Below are positions 23,431 through 36,296 of a stretch of DNA of 64,000 nucleotides, piece by piece. Position 1 is the first letter of the stretch. Each line of letters starts with the position of its first letter. This stretch comes from Pyrenophora tritici-repentis (Eukaryota; Ascomycota; Dothideomycetes; Pleosporales; Pleosporaceae), in assembly GCF_003171515.1 (NCBI RefSeq), contig NC_089395.1:1488001-1552000 (forward strand), read 5' to 3'. The notes beneath the pieces are model-generated. The model did no database searches. It saw only the letters and a program-made list of their open reading frames with translations, and had not been told where the DNA came from. A program made the translations under genes and the position numbers.

Positions 23431-23908
23431 TAGCCGTGGGACGAGTCATGTTTTGCGCATGTGTACAATCTTTAATTGGAGGGGGTTTCTTTCTGATTGG
23501 CAGCTTTCTTGAATACATCGAGCCTGCTGTTTTTCCTTGTCATGGTCGCGTTATGATTGTTCTTCATACATATATACCCTTGTTGCTGTTTCTACTCACA
23601 GGCAAAAGGCTATTTCGTAGTTTTTTAGTGGACAAATGCGATATGGCTTGATGTCATGTTTGACTATTGCGGCTCTGTTGCATGACTACGTAATGGTGGA
23701 GATGCGAGGCTCACATGTGCATGTGCCTGGTTGGTTTCTCCAGAACTCCGCCGGAAACCTTGGAAGCATGTGGCACGGCCAGCACCGGCTAACTTGTCCT
23801 ACCTCGGCCCCTCTGCTTGCGGTGGACCGGCCTTGCACAATCCAGCGATTGAATATTGAAAGACGAATGCCATAGCCAATCTCTTTCCAATTATCCATTA
23901 TCGCAAAT
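23431..23908. other. Intergenic, no gene seen
   Basis: T-rich 3' flank of the CRH gene followed by the promoter of the acyl-CoA dehydrogenase gene. No further feature supported. Confidence 0.4.
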
Positions 23909-24926
23909 ATGGCTTCTTTTTCGAGATCACTCCGACCTCTCACTCGCGTTGCGGCTGCTTCGTCACGGTCGCTACGACCAGCAGTCCGCGCCGGGCCTCA
24001 GTAGGTGTTCAACAATGTAGGCGATGCAGTGCAGCGGACTAATGTGAATGCCGTACTAGAATACGATGTCTTTCGTCGACCATGCCGCGCAGAGAAGCCA
24101 TCGATATCTCAGATGTACCGCCGACGCCCATCACACATCTCTCCGAGACGGAGACACTCATGGGCGACTCCGTATCCAAGTTTGCAAACGAGGTCATCCT
24201 GCCCAAGGCACGAGAAATGGACGAGGCCGAAGCAATGGACCCAGCTATAGTAGAGCAACTCTTCGAGCAAGGCCTCATGGGTATTGAGATACCCGAAGAG
24301 TACGGCGGTTCAGGCATGAACTTCACCTCTGCCATCATCGCGATTGAAGAGCTGGCAAGAGTAGACCCCAGCGTCAGCGTGCTATGCGACGTGCACAACA
24401 CACTCGTCAACACAGCCATCCTCAAGTGGGGGTCCGAGAAGCTCAAGAAGGAGTGGCTGCCCAAGTTGGCAACCAACACAGTCGGATCCTTTTGTCTGTC
24501 CGAGCCCGTGTCCGGCTCCGACGCCTTCGCCCTCGCGACAAAAGCCACACGCACAGACACTGGGTACAAGATCAGCGGCAGCAAGATGTGGATCACGAAC
24601 AGTGTCGAGGCAAACTTCTTCATAGTGTTTGCCAATCTCGACCCCAGCAAGAAGTACAAAGGCATCACTGCGTTCATCGTGGAAAAGGGAACACCCGGGT
24701 TTGCGATTGCGAAGAAGGAAAAGAAACTAGGCATCAAGGCTAGTAGCACTTGCGTCATCACGTTTGACGATGTCGAGATCCCGAGGGAGAACCTTCTGGG
24801 CAACGAGTTTGAGGGTTACAAGTACGCGATTGGACTGCTGAACGAGGGGCGCATTGGTATCGCTGCTCAAATGACTGGTCTAGCTCTGGGAGCATGGGAG
24901 AATGCCGCTAGGTAAGCCCCGCCTCT

Positions 24927-24969
<43 letters not shown>

Positions 24970-25347
24970 ACCCCCCACAGCTACGCCTGGAACGACCGCA
25001 AACAATTCGGCACCCTAATCGGCGAATTCCAAGCCATGCAACACCAACTCGCCCAAGCCTGGACGGAAATCCAAGCCGCCCGCGCCCTCGTCTACAACGC
25101 GGCACGCAAAAAAGAAGCCGGCGAGGACTTCATCACCGACGCGGCCATGGCCAAGCTCATGGCCTCGCAGGTGGCGGGCAGGGTGTCGGGCCAGGCGATT
25201 GAGTGGATGGGTGGCATGGGGTTTGTACGCGAGGGGCTGGCGGAAAAGTACTTTAGGGATAGTAAGATTGGCGCGATTTATGAGGGCACGAGTAATATTC
25301 AGCTCACGACGATTGGGAAGGCGTTGCAGAAGAGGTATACGAAGTAG
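23909..25347 (+). CDS. Acyl-CoA dehydrogenase, short/branched-chain type
   Basis: FAD enzyme that oxidizes acyl-CoA to enoyl-CoA in mitochondrial beta-oxidation or branched-chain amino-acid breakdown. Three exons: 23909-24000, 24060-24911 and 24981-25347; 436 aa. The first 31 residues (MASFSRSLRPLTRVAAASSR...) are Arg/Ser-rich without acids, a typical mitochondrial presequence. The flavin signature CLSEPVSGSDAF lies near residue 177 and the MWITNS block near 210. The C-terminal IYEGTSNIQL near 413 carries the Glu that is the catalytic base in short-chain and 2-methylacyl-CoA dehydrogenases. Intron 2 contains a CA dinucleotide run (24929-24964). Substrate chain length cannot be decided from sequence alone. 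Confidence 0.92.
24929..24964. repeat. CA microsatellite in intron
   Basis: About 17-18 CA units inside intron 2 of the acyl-CoA dehydrogenase gene, just upstream of the polypyrimidine/acceptor stretch. Confidence 0.9.
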
Positions 25348-25974
25348 AGAGTGTGAGGGATGGGAGGGGGAGGGGTGGATGATTGGGGGAGGAGGCATTC
25401 AAAAGAAAGAGTGCTGCGTGTCTAAGTACATGGAAGGTTGAAATATACTTGTATCAAAACATATCACGATCATCGCTGATACTCCCTCCCTGTATGCACA
25501 TCAGGCTCATCTTTTCCTCAACCAGGGCACGGCACGGCGGATGTAAGATATGTAAGATGTAGATCTCGGTTCTATGGCCGTCGTGCCGTCGTCGAATCGT
25601 ACCGATACACAATGAAGATCAGAAGTAAGAGCGGAAAAGCTCGGTAGTGTACCAGATTACTGTGTATGTCATTGTTCCGTGCGTGGTGTGGGTGAGATAA
25701 GGTAGTGGGGTCTAGGGGTCTGGAGACTTTTTGGTCCTGGGGAGGGCTGAACCATTAGTTAGTACACCCCTTCTTTTTCTTCCTTTTTTCTTCTCCTATA
25801 ATAATACAAGTTGGATGGTAGAAGACGTTACAACATAGGTGAAGAGAAAACGTAGAAAGGGGATTATAAAATTAGATTGAATAGTTATTGAATTAGTGTG
25901 GTAATAAGATAATAGTGAGTGTACTTGAAGCTTCGGAGATGACGGCCGGTAGTCGTGAGATTTGCACGTGCTTA
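25348..25974. other. Intergenic, no gene seen
   Basis: Flank between the acyl-CoA dehydrogenase gene and the Fot1-type element. AT-rich toward the element; no gene. Confidence 0.4.
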
Positions 25975-28073
25975 ACGTGTCTGTGCGCGTGATGCCCATA
26001 ATCGCGTGCCGCACACCCCGCAACATCAACACCAATCCACCCTTACCACTTCAACCACCCATAACTCCACAACTATGAGTTGTATCAACGCTGCGATTGA
26101 AGCTATTGAATCGCGTGATCCCGGAGATAAATTTACATACTCTGAGGTTGCGCGCCGCTTTGGTGTTGATCGCTCTACGTTGTCGCGACGCCATCAACAG
26201 ATCCGGGGCTCAAATGAAGCCAAATCACGTAATCAGCAACTCCTTCACCCACACCAGGAGCTACAGCTTCTAGAGCACATTGACGAGCTTACTGAGGCTG
26301 GCTTACCACCGACGAGGACTATGATCCAGAACTTTGCTAGTGCTATAGCCGGAAGGGCTGCCTCCCAAAGCTGGGTGACGCGCTTCTTTCACCGTCATCC
26401 CGACGCGATTATATCACGTTGGTCAACTGGTTTGGACCGCAATCGCCACCGGGCTGATTCTGTATACAAGTACGAGTCGTACTTTGATCTACTATCTACT
26501 AAAATGGCTCAGCACCATATTCGGGCGCAGGATGTATATAATATGGATGAGAAGGGATTCCTTATTGGAGTGACGGGGAGGAGTAAGAGAGTGTTTAGTA
26601 AGCAGAAATATGAGACTGGGGGCTTTAAGAAAGTGATACAGGACGGCAACAGAGATTGGATCACTGTTATCGCTGCTATATGTGCTGATGGGAGTACGTT
26701 ACCGCCCGCGATTATATACGAAGCTACTTCGGGCAACATGTACGCCAGATGGGTTGATGATATCGCAATTGACGATCCAGTCTACGTTACCTCAAGTCCC
26801 TCAGGGTGGACCAATGATCAGGTAGGCCTGGCATGGCTCGAACAGGTGTTTGATCGCCATACGAAGGAGAAGGCCGGCAATCACACACGCTTACTCATCC
26901 TTGACGGCCATGGGAGTCACGTTACTATGGAGTTTATTGACTACGCGATCGCCCACAATATTATGTTACTCGTACTACCCCCCATAGTACCCATACGCTG
27001 CAGCCACTCGATGTGGTAATGTTCAAACCTCTGGCAGCCGCGTACTCACTCAGCTTGCAGCACTACCTCCAGGCGAGCCACGGTCTCTTAGCTGTGAGGA
27101 AGGATGACTTCTACCGTCTTTTCAAGCCTGCCTGGGACTCCTCTTTCATTAAGAAGCACGCGTTGAAGGCATTTAAAGCCACTGGGATAGCTCCTATAGA
27201 TCCCGAAGTAGTACTTAAAAAGTTCCGAAAGTCAACACTAACAGCACCGCCGCCACTAGTGAACGTGAGTAGAGCTACTATCACGAACCTCATTAATCAG
27301 GCCTACGATCCGAGCTCTATTGCGGCCAACAACCTCTCAGACATACTCCTCCGCCTCCAGGCTGCCAAAGAGATCGCCGAGTACGAGAAGGACGCACTGC
27401 GCGCGGCGCTACACGTTCACCAGAAGCCCCGCAATCGGCACGAACCTCCCTAGATCTACAGCAGCGAAAAGCGTTCCATTCAGGGGCAGTTTGGTGGTCG
27501 CCGTGCAAGCTTCGAGAGGCCCGCTTCAGGCAGCTAGTGAAGGAGAAGGAGAAGGAGAAAGAGCTACTTGATAAGATAGAGTTGAAAGAGGCAAAGGAGA
27601 ACAACAGGATCTATCAACTTAAGATCAAAGAGGCAGCGCGGGCGGCGCGTGAGGAGGCAAAGAAGGTGCGGGATGAAGCCAAGGCTGTAAAGGCTGCCGA
27701 ACTTGACGCCAAACGACGCGATCGCGACGCTGCAAAGGCTATACAACAACCCCAATCGGGCAAGCGTAAGGCTTCAAAGCCCGCTGCAAAGCAACAGCCA
27801 AAAAAACGACGCGTGGGTGGTGCTGGCGGTGGTACTCTGGCTGAGGTGGCTGCACCGGCTCCCCCACCAACAACCACCCGACGCGGCCGGGCCGTCAATA
27901 CTCCGGCAAAATATAGATAGACAAAGTTGTAGAGCTACGTCTATAGATCAATACACCGGAAAATCTCGCGATAATAGTTATTGTACGTGGCTGCGCAGCC
28001 TCAACTTTGCCGTCGTCGCGATATTGGTGGGGTGTGCGGCACGCGATTATGGGCATCACGCGCACAGACACGT
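25975..28073 (+). mobile_element. Fot1/pogo DNA transposon (Tc1-mariner superfamily), structurally complete
   Basis: 2,099-bp element bounded by perfect 45-bp terminal inverted repeats (25975-26019 and 28029-28073, outer end ACGTGTCTGTGCGCG). It is flanked by TA at 25973-25974 and 28074-28075, the expected TA target duplication. It encodes one transposase (26075-27920). It shows no RIP-like decay, so it arrived recently or escaped the process. Confidence 0.95.
26075..27920 (+). CDS. Fot1/pogo-type transposase (two apparent frameshifts)
   Basis: DDE transposase with an N-terminal Psq/CENP-B-type HTH (SEVARRFGVDRSTLSRRHQQI) and the DDE_1 core: YNMDEKGFLIG, then LLILDGHGSH, then the LPP...LQPLDV block. 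The C-terminus is Lys/Glu-rich and ends RRGRAVNTPAKYR. The frame breaks twice: at C6 26978-26983, where one added base restores the canonical LPPHSTHTLQPLDV reading, and at C4 27427-27430. Both are homopolymer sites. They may be true inactivation or base-calling errors. Without them the protein would be about 615 aa, longer than most Fot1 transposases because of the charged tail. Confidence 0.87.
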
Positions 28074-28984
28074 TATCGATGGATGATGCCATCACCGCAC
28101 CTCGACTGCAAGTAGTTTAGCCCCGCGGCCGCATCGCTGGGCTGCAGCAACATGCATGTACATGTGAAATTATTGATCGCTTGTGGATACACGACAGACG
28201 ACGACGACGCCTGACTCGGGCGGCAGCCGTGTTCTATGACAGCTGCCGGTAGTTGAGCTACTGCGCGCTGCGCGCCTTATGGCACGCAGGAACGACGGGC
28301 CTCAGCGCTGGAGCGGAGTCCACCTTCTGATGGGGTGCATGTGCAGGTGCATCAGTCCATGTCTCCCCACCCTTCTGCTTCGCTCGACCCACCGGGACTG
28401 ACCTCGTCGTTGGCATCATTCCAGCAGCCGGGCCGCAGGCGCAAAACACTCAACAACGGCGCCTTTTCTGGAAAGACTAGGATCTATCCATGTTAATTGG
28501 AATCCACCGCTAACGCTTGTACCCTGAACGAAATATCTGCAGAAAAGAACCATGGTTTGTTCGCTGCTGCTGCTACTGCTGACGCCCGCCGCCGCCGTCT
28601 CTCCTTCGTCATTGCTGCTGTGACGGGTGTGTCTCGCATCTTTCCGGCTGTCTCGGCTTGCAAAAGCCTGAGGCTGCTTATTTGCGTCCAAGCCAGCGTC
28701 TCTTGTCCTACCCTATAGTCGAATACGAAGCCTACACAAATCCTGTTCTTGCCTATTCCTAACCTCATCCCTGTTCTCTCCTCTCCTTCCAGTCCCGCTT
28801 CTCGCGTGACAGGCCCACATCGCACCACGATCTTTAGCCCTACCCGTCTCTTATCATCGACGCCAACGCACTCGGGCTTGTTGGAGCAGTTCCTCAGTGT
28901 GGTACTAAGTTTCGACCGTTTTTCTGCCCTAAAACGCCGTTTGGTCACCTCATGGTCGCATAACCTAACCACAGCCCGCCCGCC
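28074..28984. promoter_or_regulatory. Upstream region of coiled-coil gene, no gene seen
   Basis: No convincing gene. CT-rich sequence from about 28,740 to 28,980 probably forms the leader of the coiled-coil gene. Confidence 0.35.
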
Positions 28985-31900
28985 ATGGCACCCGGATCCA
29001 AGACTAAGGATCTGGACCGTCCAAATGCTAATATTCGTACCGCATCTGGTTTGGAGAATATACTCCCCGCAAGTTTCATCAATATGCAGAAATGTGCTGG
29101 CGATATTCCAAAGGACGCCACATCACAGCCGTCCTCGCGTGCCATGTCGCGAACTCGTCCGTCTGCTACCCCGCTCTCCGGTTCTAGCCTATCGCGGTCC
29201 GTATCGTCCATGACAGATAGCTTCATGTTGGATCGTAGACGCTCTCCTTCAACAAAGCCTCTGCAATCTGAACATGATGGCGGGGAGAACTCGGAAGTCC
29301 CATCTCCAAAAGCGGGAGATGCGCCCACCGTCATATCAAACTGGGCGCACCTTTCTTACATGAAGACTCAGCGTAATACACTACGTGCCGAACTGAAGGC
29401 ACACCAGATTGCGGGTGCTGAAGCGAAGCGATCCGTGACATCACTACGTCGTCTTGCCTTTCGCATGGCAGTTAACATATCAGTCAAGGAGAAGCAGATT
29501 ACGAACACTGCTCGAAACCTTGCTAGGAGTAGAACAAACAGCTATCTCGAGGGTAAAGGTGCGCAGAGGAGGGTGGATGAACTAAAGAGGGCGTTGAAGA
29601 TTGAGGAGGAACGGAACAAGGAGATTCTAGAGGCATTGGAAAGGGCTTCTATGTTGACCCTTGAGTGTGAGTGTATCGGATCTCGGCCTTAGTTTTGCTG
29701 ACTGAAATGATAGACTCGACTCCACAAGATGAGCCTCAACACCGACCAGAACACAGCTTCTTCTCACCACCTCCGTCCCCACCGACGCGGTCAAGTGTGC
29801 CAGGTAGTCCAATCAGCGAGCCAAGGACCCCAACACGGCCGTCTCCGTCTCCCTGGAACGATGTCGATTTTGAGCTCACTCCTCGCATCGGAAGTGTAGC
29901 TGAGATACGTACGTCCGATAGTCGTTTGATACGAGCGAAACGCGAGTCGGATCGGGCGCTTGCCGTATGTCGACGCCGTATCGAACAGCTACAACATGAA
30001 TGTGAAGAGAGTAGAGAGGATAGCAGATTCCTCGAGATAACTCGGGAGGGGCTAGAGCAGGAGATACGGAATTATCAGTCTCAGATCGCTGTTCTGGAAC
30101 GCTCAAGGTTTGCCGTGGAAAAGACACTACAGTCCACCAAGTCTCAACTTTTCACAGTGATAGACTCAGAGGACAGATTGATACAGGAGCTGCAAGCCAA
30201 GAGCGAAGAGCTTGCTGCCTGGGAGGGAAGGGGTGGTGATATGCAAGGCAGGATTGATGCGTTGCAGAAAGAGAACACCGATCTGGACGAACGCCTCCGC
30301 GACCAAAGCGCTCAAATTAGAGAACTTGAGATCCGTACAGCTATCCTAGACGAGAGCTTACAATCATGTCGGAGCAAGCTTGAGGCTGCCGAATGCTACG
30401 AGACATCCCTGCAAGAACGACTGACCGAGAAGGAACAAACATGCGAAGGCTTGAAGAAGCGACTTGACCGAGGACGGCAGCACGTCGCTAGTCTGGAGCA
30501 GAAGATCACCGGCTATGAAGCCGATGCGGCGGAACATTTGCGGAAGATTGAACTCGATGGACATGACATTTCAGAGCTACGCGAGCAACTACAAAATTCG
30601 CAAATCATGAACCAGAACAATGAAAATGCATTGGCAACTTTGAAAGAAGAGATGGAGGTTCTACAAACCAAGTTGCAATCCGAAAGCGATGCACGCGATG
30701 CCCTGGCTACCGAGCTCGAGACGATGCGGACTGAGAAGACTGGTGTGGAGGATGAGTTACGTGTCATGACAGAGAGCTGGGACCAAGAAGCAGCAGCCAA
30801 AGTGAAGCTCTTGGTTGAACTGGAGGATCTGCGCAAATCGTACGATACTGCCGAAGCTAGTCTTGTACAAGCTCTCGGGCGCATTGAGTCACTGGAAGTA
30901 GCCGATGCCACTGCTCAGGCTACAGCAGAAACGCTCCGAGCTGAGAAGTCCAAGCTTGAGGCAGATTTAAGGGACACACAGCAATTACTCTCTAAACTGT
31001 ACGAGGATGTGCAGACTAGAGACAGTGAGATTGCTGAACTGCAGTCTGCGAAAAAGGACTACGAACAGAGGCTTCAAGACTCAGAGCAGCAGGTTTTGTC
31101 TCTCGCAAAGGAGCTGGAGCAAACAAAAACTGTCATGAGGAAAACTGACGAACAGCATGCTGCGGATATGGCAAAGAGCGATGAACATTTGCGTGAACTT
31201 GAGTCGTCAATTCTCAATCTCCAATCAGCTTTGGCTACGTCGGAGAAACTGGAGGCGTCTCTACAAGAGGAGCTACGTCTTGTGCGAGACTCCAAGGATT
31301 CTGTTGAAAGCGAGCTTGGTGATGCTATGCGATCAAAAGCAGAGCTTCAAGATCGGGTTGACTATGTTCAGTCACAGCTCATATCGACAGCGGGCGAACG
31401 CGACGGTCTACAAGCGAATGTTACAAATTTTGAAGAGCAATTGAGGACTAGCGCAGACACCCAAGCCAGTCTTGAAGAGCAACTCGCGGCTATCACTGAT
31501 GAAGGGGCGTCACTCAGATGTCGCGTGTCAGAGCTTGAAACGGAGCTCGAAGACCATCGTGATGCAAAGTCAAAAGTCGAAGAGGCCTTGTCGATTGCTC
31601 AGATGGATGGTGAGGCATCTGGTACAGAACTGGCTGATCTCCACGCTCGGATCGAGGAGTCGGAAGCTGCCACACAAGAAGCCCAGGCAGGTCTCTATCA
31701 TGCTCTCCGCTCAAAATCAGATCTCGAAAACCAACTTCAGTCCGCACGAAACAAGCTGAAAAAGGTTGAGTCAAAAGCCAGTGATGTGCGCTCACGGCTC
31801 TCTACCATTCATGAGGAAATGGTGGAACTGCGACAGTCCAAGGAGAAGGCCGACAAAGACTTGAAGGTTGTTAGTGCTGCTCGCGATGCACTCGACCAGG

Positions 31901-34250
31901 ACTTACAACACTCGCGGTCTCAGCTGCAGGCAATCCAGGCAAAGGTATCTCAGCTCGAAACGAGACTATCGTCCACCGAAGAAGAGCTTGAAGCTATGTG
32001 CCGAGCCAAGGCGGCGGTCGAAAAACGTCTGAAAGAGACTCTGGAGGCCACTGCTGAGCTGAACAAAGAGCTGGATACGGCTCGTAAAGAGAACGCTGAC
32101 ATGCGAGACCGACTCGACAGCATGACAACATCTAATGCAAATCTGAAAGAGGATCTTGTCGTGACTCGCTCGCAGCTAGCAGAGATTGATCTAGAGAATA
32201 CCCATCTCACGTCGAAATTATGCGACGCGGAAGAAGAGCTAGATACTCTCCGCCAACTCAAAGACGATGTCGAAGGGAGGCTTAGTGAAGCGCTAGCAGC
32301 ATCGACAAATGCAGAGCAGAGTCTGGCGTTGACTCGCGCCCGTCTCGAAGAACTTGAATCACGAGACTCTCGCATGGTTGCAGAGCTGGCTCAAACCAGA
32401 GCGGAGATGGATACCCTGGCAAAGACCAAAGTAGAGTTGGAAAGCAAACTTGATGCTGCTGAAAACAACACCGGATCTCTTCAGGCCGATGTTTCCAGCA
32501 TGCGCTCACGGATGGCCGAACTTGAATCTAACACCGCGACCTTGCTTTCTCAGCTTGCAGCAAGTGGGAAGGAACTAGAAGAGTTGCGATCATCACGCGC
32601 TCTTCTTGAAAGCTCTTTTCAAACTGCTTCCGCCCGTAGCGGTTATCTTGAAACTGAACTGCACGCTGCTCAGATGCGGCTTAGTATTGCTGAGGCGGAA
32701 AGTCTCGAAGCGATGAACAGGTTCCTCTTAGCCAACAAGGAGCTAGCCTCTCTCCGTGATGAAAACGTAAAGCTCGACACGTCTAGAAAGGAACTGCTAA
32801 CCCGCCTTGCAACCGCAGAGGAAGAGTTGAATACTGCGCGCGAGAACAATATCCGACTCGGAGCCTTCCTAGAACGTGTGGAGTCAGACATGACTAAGGC
32901 TCAGACTGCAGTTGAAGAGACGGAGAAGCGCTATCATGAGTTTGTGCAAAGTGCACAAGCCAAGCTCGAAGCCGCGGAGAGCTCCAAACTACGATTTAAG
33001 GACCGGTTGACGGAGCGAAACAACGAGCTTGAGACGTTGATAAACGAAAACTCCGACCTTCACCAACAGATTGGTGACCAGACACGCGAACTGGGTGCGC
33101 TTAAGGTGGGCAAGGGAAAGCTGGTGGAGGAGCTATCCAAGAAAGAAAAGTACATCGAGGAACTCGGTTCTTCTGCGGAGAAGCGGCTGAAGTCGATGAA
33201 CTCTGCGTACAACGGTCTCAGACAGAAGTTTGAGGAACAGCAGAGCCAACAGCGGCGGTTGGATGATGACCATGAGACCGCCCTTCGCCTGGAAGCAGAG
33301 CTAGAGAAGAAGATGACTGAGATTGAAGAGATGCATCACAACCAAGAAGAACCCGTCGCCTCCTTTGCCGCGTTAGAGAAAGAAGTAGAAAACCTCAAAA
33401 ACGACAAGAGGGCTTTCGAGAAGCTAGTCGCGACGCTTTACGAGAAGATGAGACACCTAGACGTCCTAGACGAATGGACCGAGCAAGGCGAAACCAATCG
33501 CGCTGGCTCACAACGCCACATCACCATCCAAGATGAACCATACGACACTGCTCCGTCAAGCCCCATGTCAGCTCATACGCGGAGTTCTATAGGGTTGGGA
33601 TTACATATCAGCGGGCAACACGATAGACCTGTGACACGTGCTAGTACCATATCACACCACGACGAAGACGATGCATGGACCAGACAGATAGAAGAAGCGC
33701 GCATGCAAAGGAACGAAGCAGCCCTCCTCCTCAGCGGCATGAAGAAATTCCGCGACAACCTCAAAAAGACCCTGCGAGACACCGACGCTCATCTCCATCG
33801 TCTAGAAAAAGATATCAAAGCGTAAGTCGCCCCCCCTTTCCTTATGACACAAACTTGAACTAACACACACACCCCCACAGCAAACACACCCCCAACCTCC
33901 TCCGCAAAAAAAGCCGTCCCTTGAACTCGCCTACCCCCGCCACCTCCACCGCCATCGCCATCGTACCCCAAACTCCTACGCGCCGGAAATCCTACCACGG
34001 CTTCGGCTTCTCCCCCAAGTCAAATCATAGACATGGTAGTTATCATTTTCCTCCTTACTCTGAAACCCCGGTGGCGGCGTCGTCGTCGTCGTCGCCTGAT
34101 CGACCAAGGACGAGTCATGGTATTAGGGGTAGACTTGTTGGAAGGAAGAGTGTGGGTGATGAACTTGGTGGGGGTGTGGGTGTTGATGGAAAAGAGCATA
34201 AGAGGAGGTGGAGTCATGGGTTGAGGGGGTTGTTTGGTAGGGATTTGTAA
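28985..34250 (+). CDS. Giant coiled-coil protein, 1,719 aa
   Basis: Three exons: 28985-29666, 29714-33821 and 33881-34250, with phases 1 and 2 that fit. The N-terminal 280 residues are Ser/Pro-rich with a short helical segment. Residues about 290-1,500 are an almost unbroken coiled coil of heptads rich in Leu, Glu, Lys and Gln. The C-terminus has a separate helix (about 1,560-1,597) and a Ser-rich basic tail ending GLRGLFGRDL. No motor, actin- or lipid-binding domain is visible. Such proteins in filamentous ascomycetes act as spindle-pole, septal or cytoskeletal scaffolds; similarity to the ApsB/M-protein-repeat class is plausible but unproven. Long repeats of low complexity make homology from composition alone unsafe. 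Confidence 0.82.
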
Positions 34251-34850
34251 GGGGTTTGGTTTGGGTTTGGTTTGGTTTCTCCCGTGTTGAGTTTTGTTTG
34301 GGGGGGGGGGGGGGGTTTGCCTGGTGTGTATGGGGGTTTGGTGGGCATTTCCTATGTTCTTTTCACTAGTGTGTTAGGGTTAGATTGGGTTGTGGGTTGT
34401 AAGAATAGGCGTGGGTGTATACTCATTTCTAGGGTGGATTCTTCTGCTTCTGCTTTCTTTTTTCTTTCGTTCTGGATACGGTTGTTTATTCATCGTACAC
34501 ACCATGGTGGCTACCGGTAATACATGCTGCCGTCTTTTTCTTATTTGTCCGTTTGTTTGTTCGTTTTGTTAATTGCGTTTGGGATGGGCTGGGACATTGA
34601 TATGGCATAGCTATTACTCAGGTGTGCGTTCTCTTTTTTTTCAAGTTAGGATAAGAGCGATGGTATGGGTACAAGGGGGTTTATTAGTAGAGCATTGTAG
34701 AAGTGTAGAATGAGAGAATTGAGTTATGAATCTTTTGTCTGTCAGGTCTTTTCGGTGATTCATCTGGGTGAATGGAGGGTAGGGACGGGGGTGATGACGC
34801 GTGTGAGGGGGAGGGGGAGGGCGAGAGTTTAACGGAGGAGATGCAGATAG
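34251..34850. other. Intergenic with G homopolymer
   Basis: Downstream of the coiled-coil gene. Contains a G run of about 15-16 bases near 34,300-34,316 and T-rich sequence. No gene seen. Confidence 0.45.
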
Positions 34851-35103
34851 TGTCGGATCACAGATATCAACGATATCTCAGCCATGCGATCGGCTGCACT
34901 GATCTCGGTCACGCGAGCAGGCGCACTGGCATCAGTCACGCGGACAGGCGCACTGATCGCGGCGTCCGAGCAGCGCTCAGACCAGACCTCCTATATCTAG
35001 CTCTTCCATAGTTAAGACAATCAATCAGAACCATCACCGAACAGAATGAATTCCTAGTCATCGTTATTTTCCTTTCAGCACTAGTGCTACAGCTCTACCA
35101 ACA
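34851..35103 (+). mobile_element. Solo Copia-family LTR with 5-bp target duplication
   Basis: 253 bp starting TGTCGGATCA and ending CTCTACCAACA. Its ends match the 192-bp LTR of the Copia element at 47141-53075 (shared blocks around GACAATCAATCA, CACCGAACAGAATG and CTTTCAGCACTAGTGCTA), while the middle differs and is longer. The 5-bp duplication GATAG stands on both sides (34846-34850 and 35104-35108). An element once inserted here and was lost by LTR recombination. Confidence 0.9.
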
Positions 35104-35622
35104 GATAGGGCTATCATGTTGAGAATCTCATACTACCTAACTTATACACCTCTCCATGCGCAGTGTAGTAAATACCCCTTTGTAAGCCTGCGTGGTTCCG
35201 TGCGAGCTAGTGATGACGGTATAGATAAAATAAGAGTGAAAAAGCTCCGCAGTTACTCTCTTCACAATTATGCAATTGATGGTTCTTCATTCTTCCCCCT
35301 GTAGTCTAGCGCTTACCTACAGGATCTACAGGATGGGTACTTTATCTTTGTTATTCATCACACTTAGTTTTCCAAAGTCAATTACTGTAAGTTACTCAAG
35401 CGAATGAAAAAAAATAGCACAAGTTAGTATGGGGATGAATACGGCTTGGTGGCAAAGTTTGTAGATTTTATCGTATTTCTCTCTAGAATCTCATACCACG
35501 GCCGAAATACCCAGCTGAGCGTGTGAACATCAGCAATCCGTGCTATCATGCATTGAATTGCATTTCAAATCCATGCTGCCGCCGGTTTTTGCGCCAATGT
35601 TGTCGCGCCAGACAAGTAGCGT
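35104..35622. other. Intergenic, no gene seen
   Basis: AT-rich gap between the solo LTR and the 3' end of the ribosomal protein gene. No supportable feature. Confidence 0.4.
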
Positions 35623-36296
35623 TTAGGCGTCGCTCGAGTCATCGTCGGCAGCAGCCTCAGCAACGGTCAAGGCAATGCGATCGAGATCGCGCTGACCCTG
35701 AGCCGTAATGCGACGACCGCCAGTATTATCATCCAGCTCCAGAATCTGCAGCTTGGCGAGCGCCTGAATGGCCTTGCGGTCGACGCTGCCGCTACCGTTG
35801 TAGTGATGGGAAGGGCGCATTCCGCGGTTCTTGCCCGTGCCGTGAACTTTTCGGAGGCGACTGACGCCGACTACATGTTGTTAGTCTGGGATGAATGAAG
35901 CGCCGGGAGGGTGGTGCATCATTTACCAGTCTTCCTCAGGTAAGAGGTGGCGGGCAACAGCCGCGCAGCGAACGTAGAACCAATCCTGATCCGAGGGCGG
36001 AAGTTCCTTTGCATGACCCGTCTTAACTGTATCGACCCAGCCTTTGCAGCAAAAAACGTTAATACCTTTCTCTCTCATCGCATGCTGCATCGCGTGTGTA
36101 GATGAATTTTCTCATTCTTGCTCAAAACATACCCGGAACAGGCAATTTGCCTTGGCGCTTCAGAAACTGAGCATACGCTTGTATGAACAGCTGCGCCTAC
36201 AAAATCGACCCCCTTTCAGCAAAGATTTCCGTCATCAGAGCCTTTTCAGGCCCCTCACACTTGCACACTTACGTCGACGTCGCGGACTCCAGTCAT
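35623..36296 (-). CDS. RPS19: 40S ribosomal protein S19 (eS19), one apparent frameshift
   Basis: Small-subunit ribosomal protein needed for 40S maturation. Four exons on the minus strand: 36296-36273, 36196-36133, 36041-35927 and 35870-35623; expected 149 aa. Family landmarks are all present: a MTGVRDVD start, [60 protein letters not shown] and the [15 protein letters not shown] tail. The first intron follows codon 8, common in fungal ribosomal protein genes. In exon 3, just after ARHL, the reading needs one base fewer (the AA at 35942-35943) to continue to the conserved YLRK and the donor. A true frameshift in this essential gene is very unlikely, so this is good evidence for a local sequence error. 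Confidence 0.93.
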
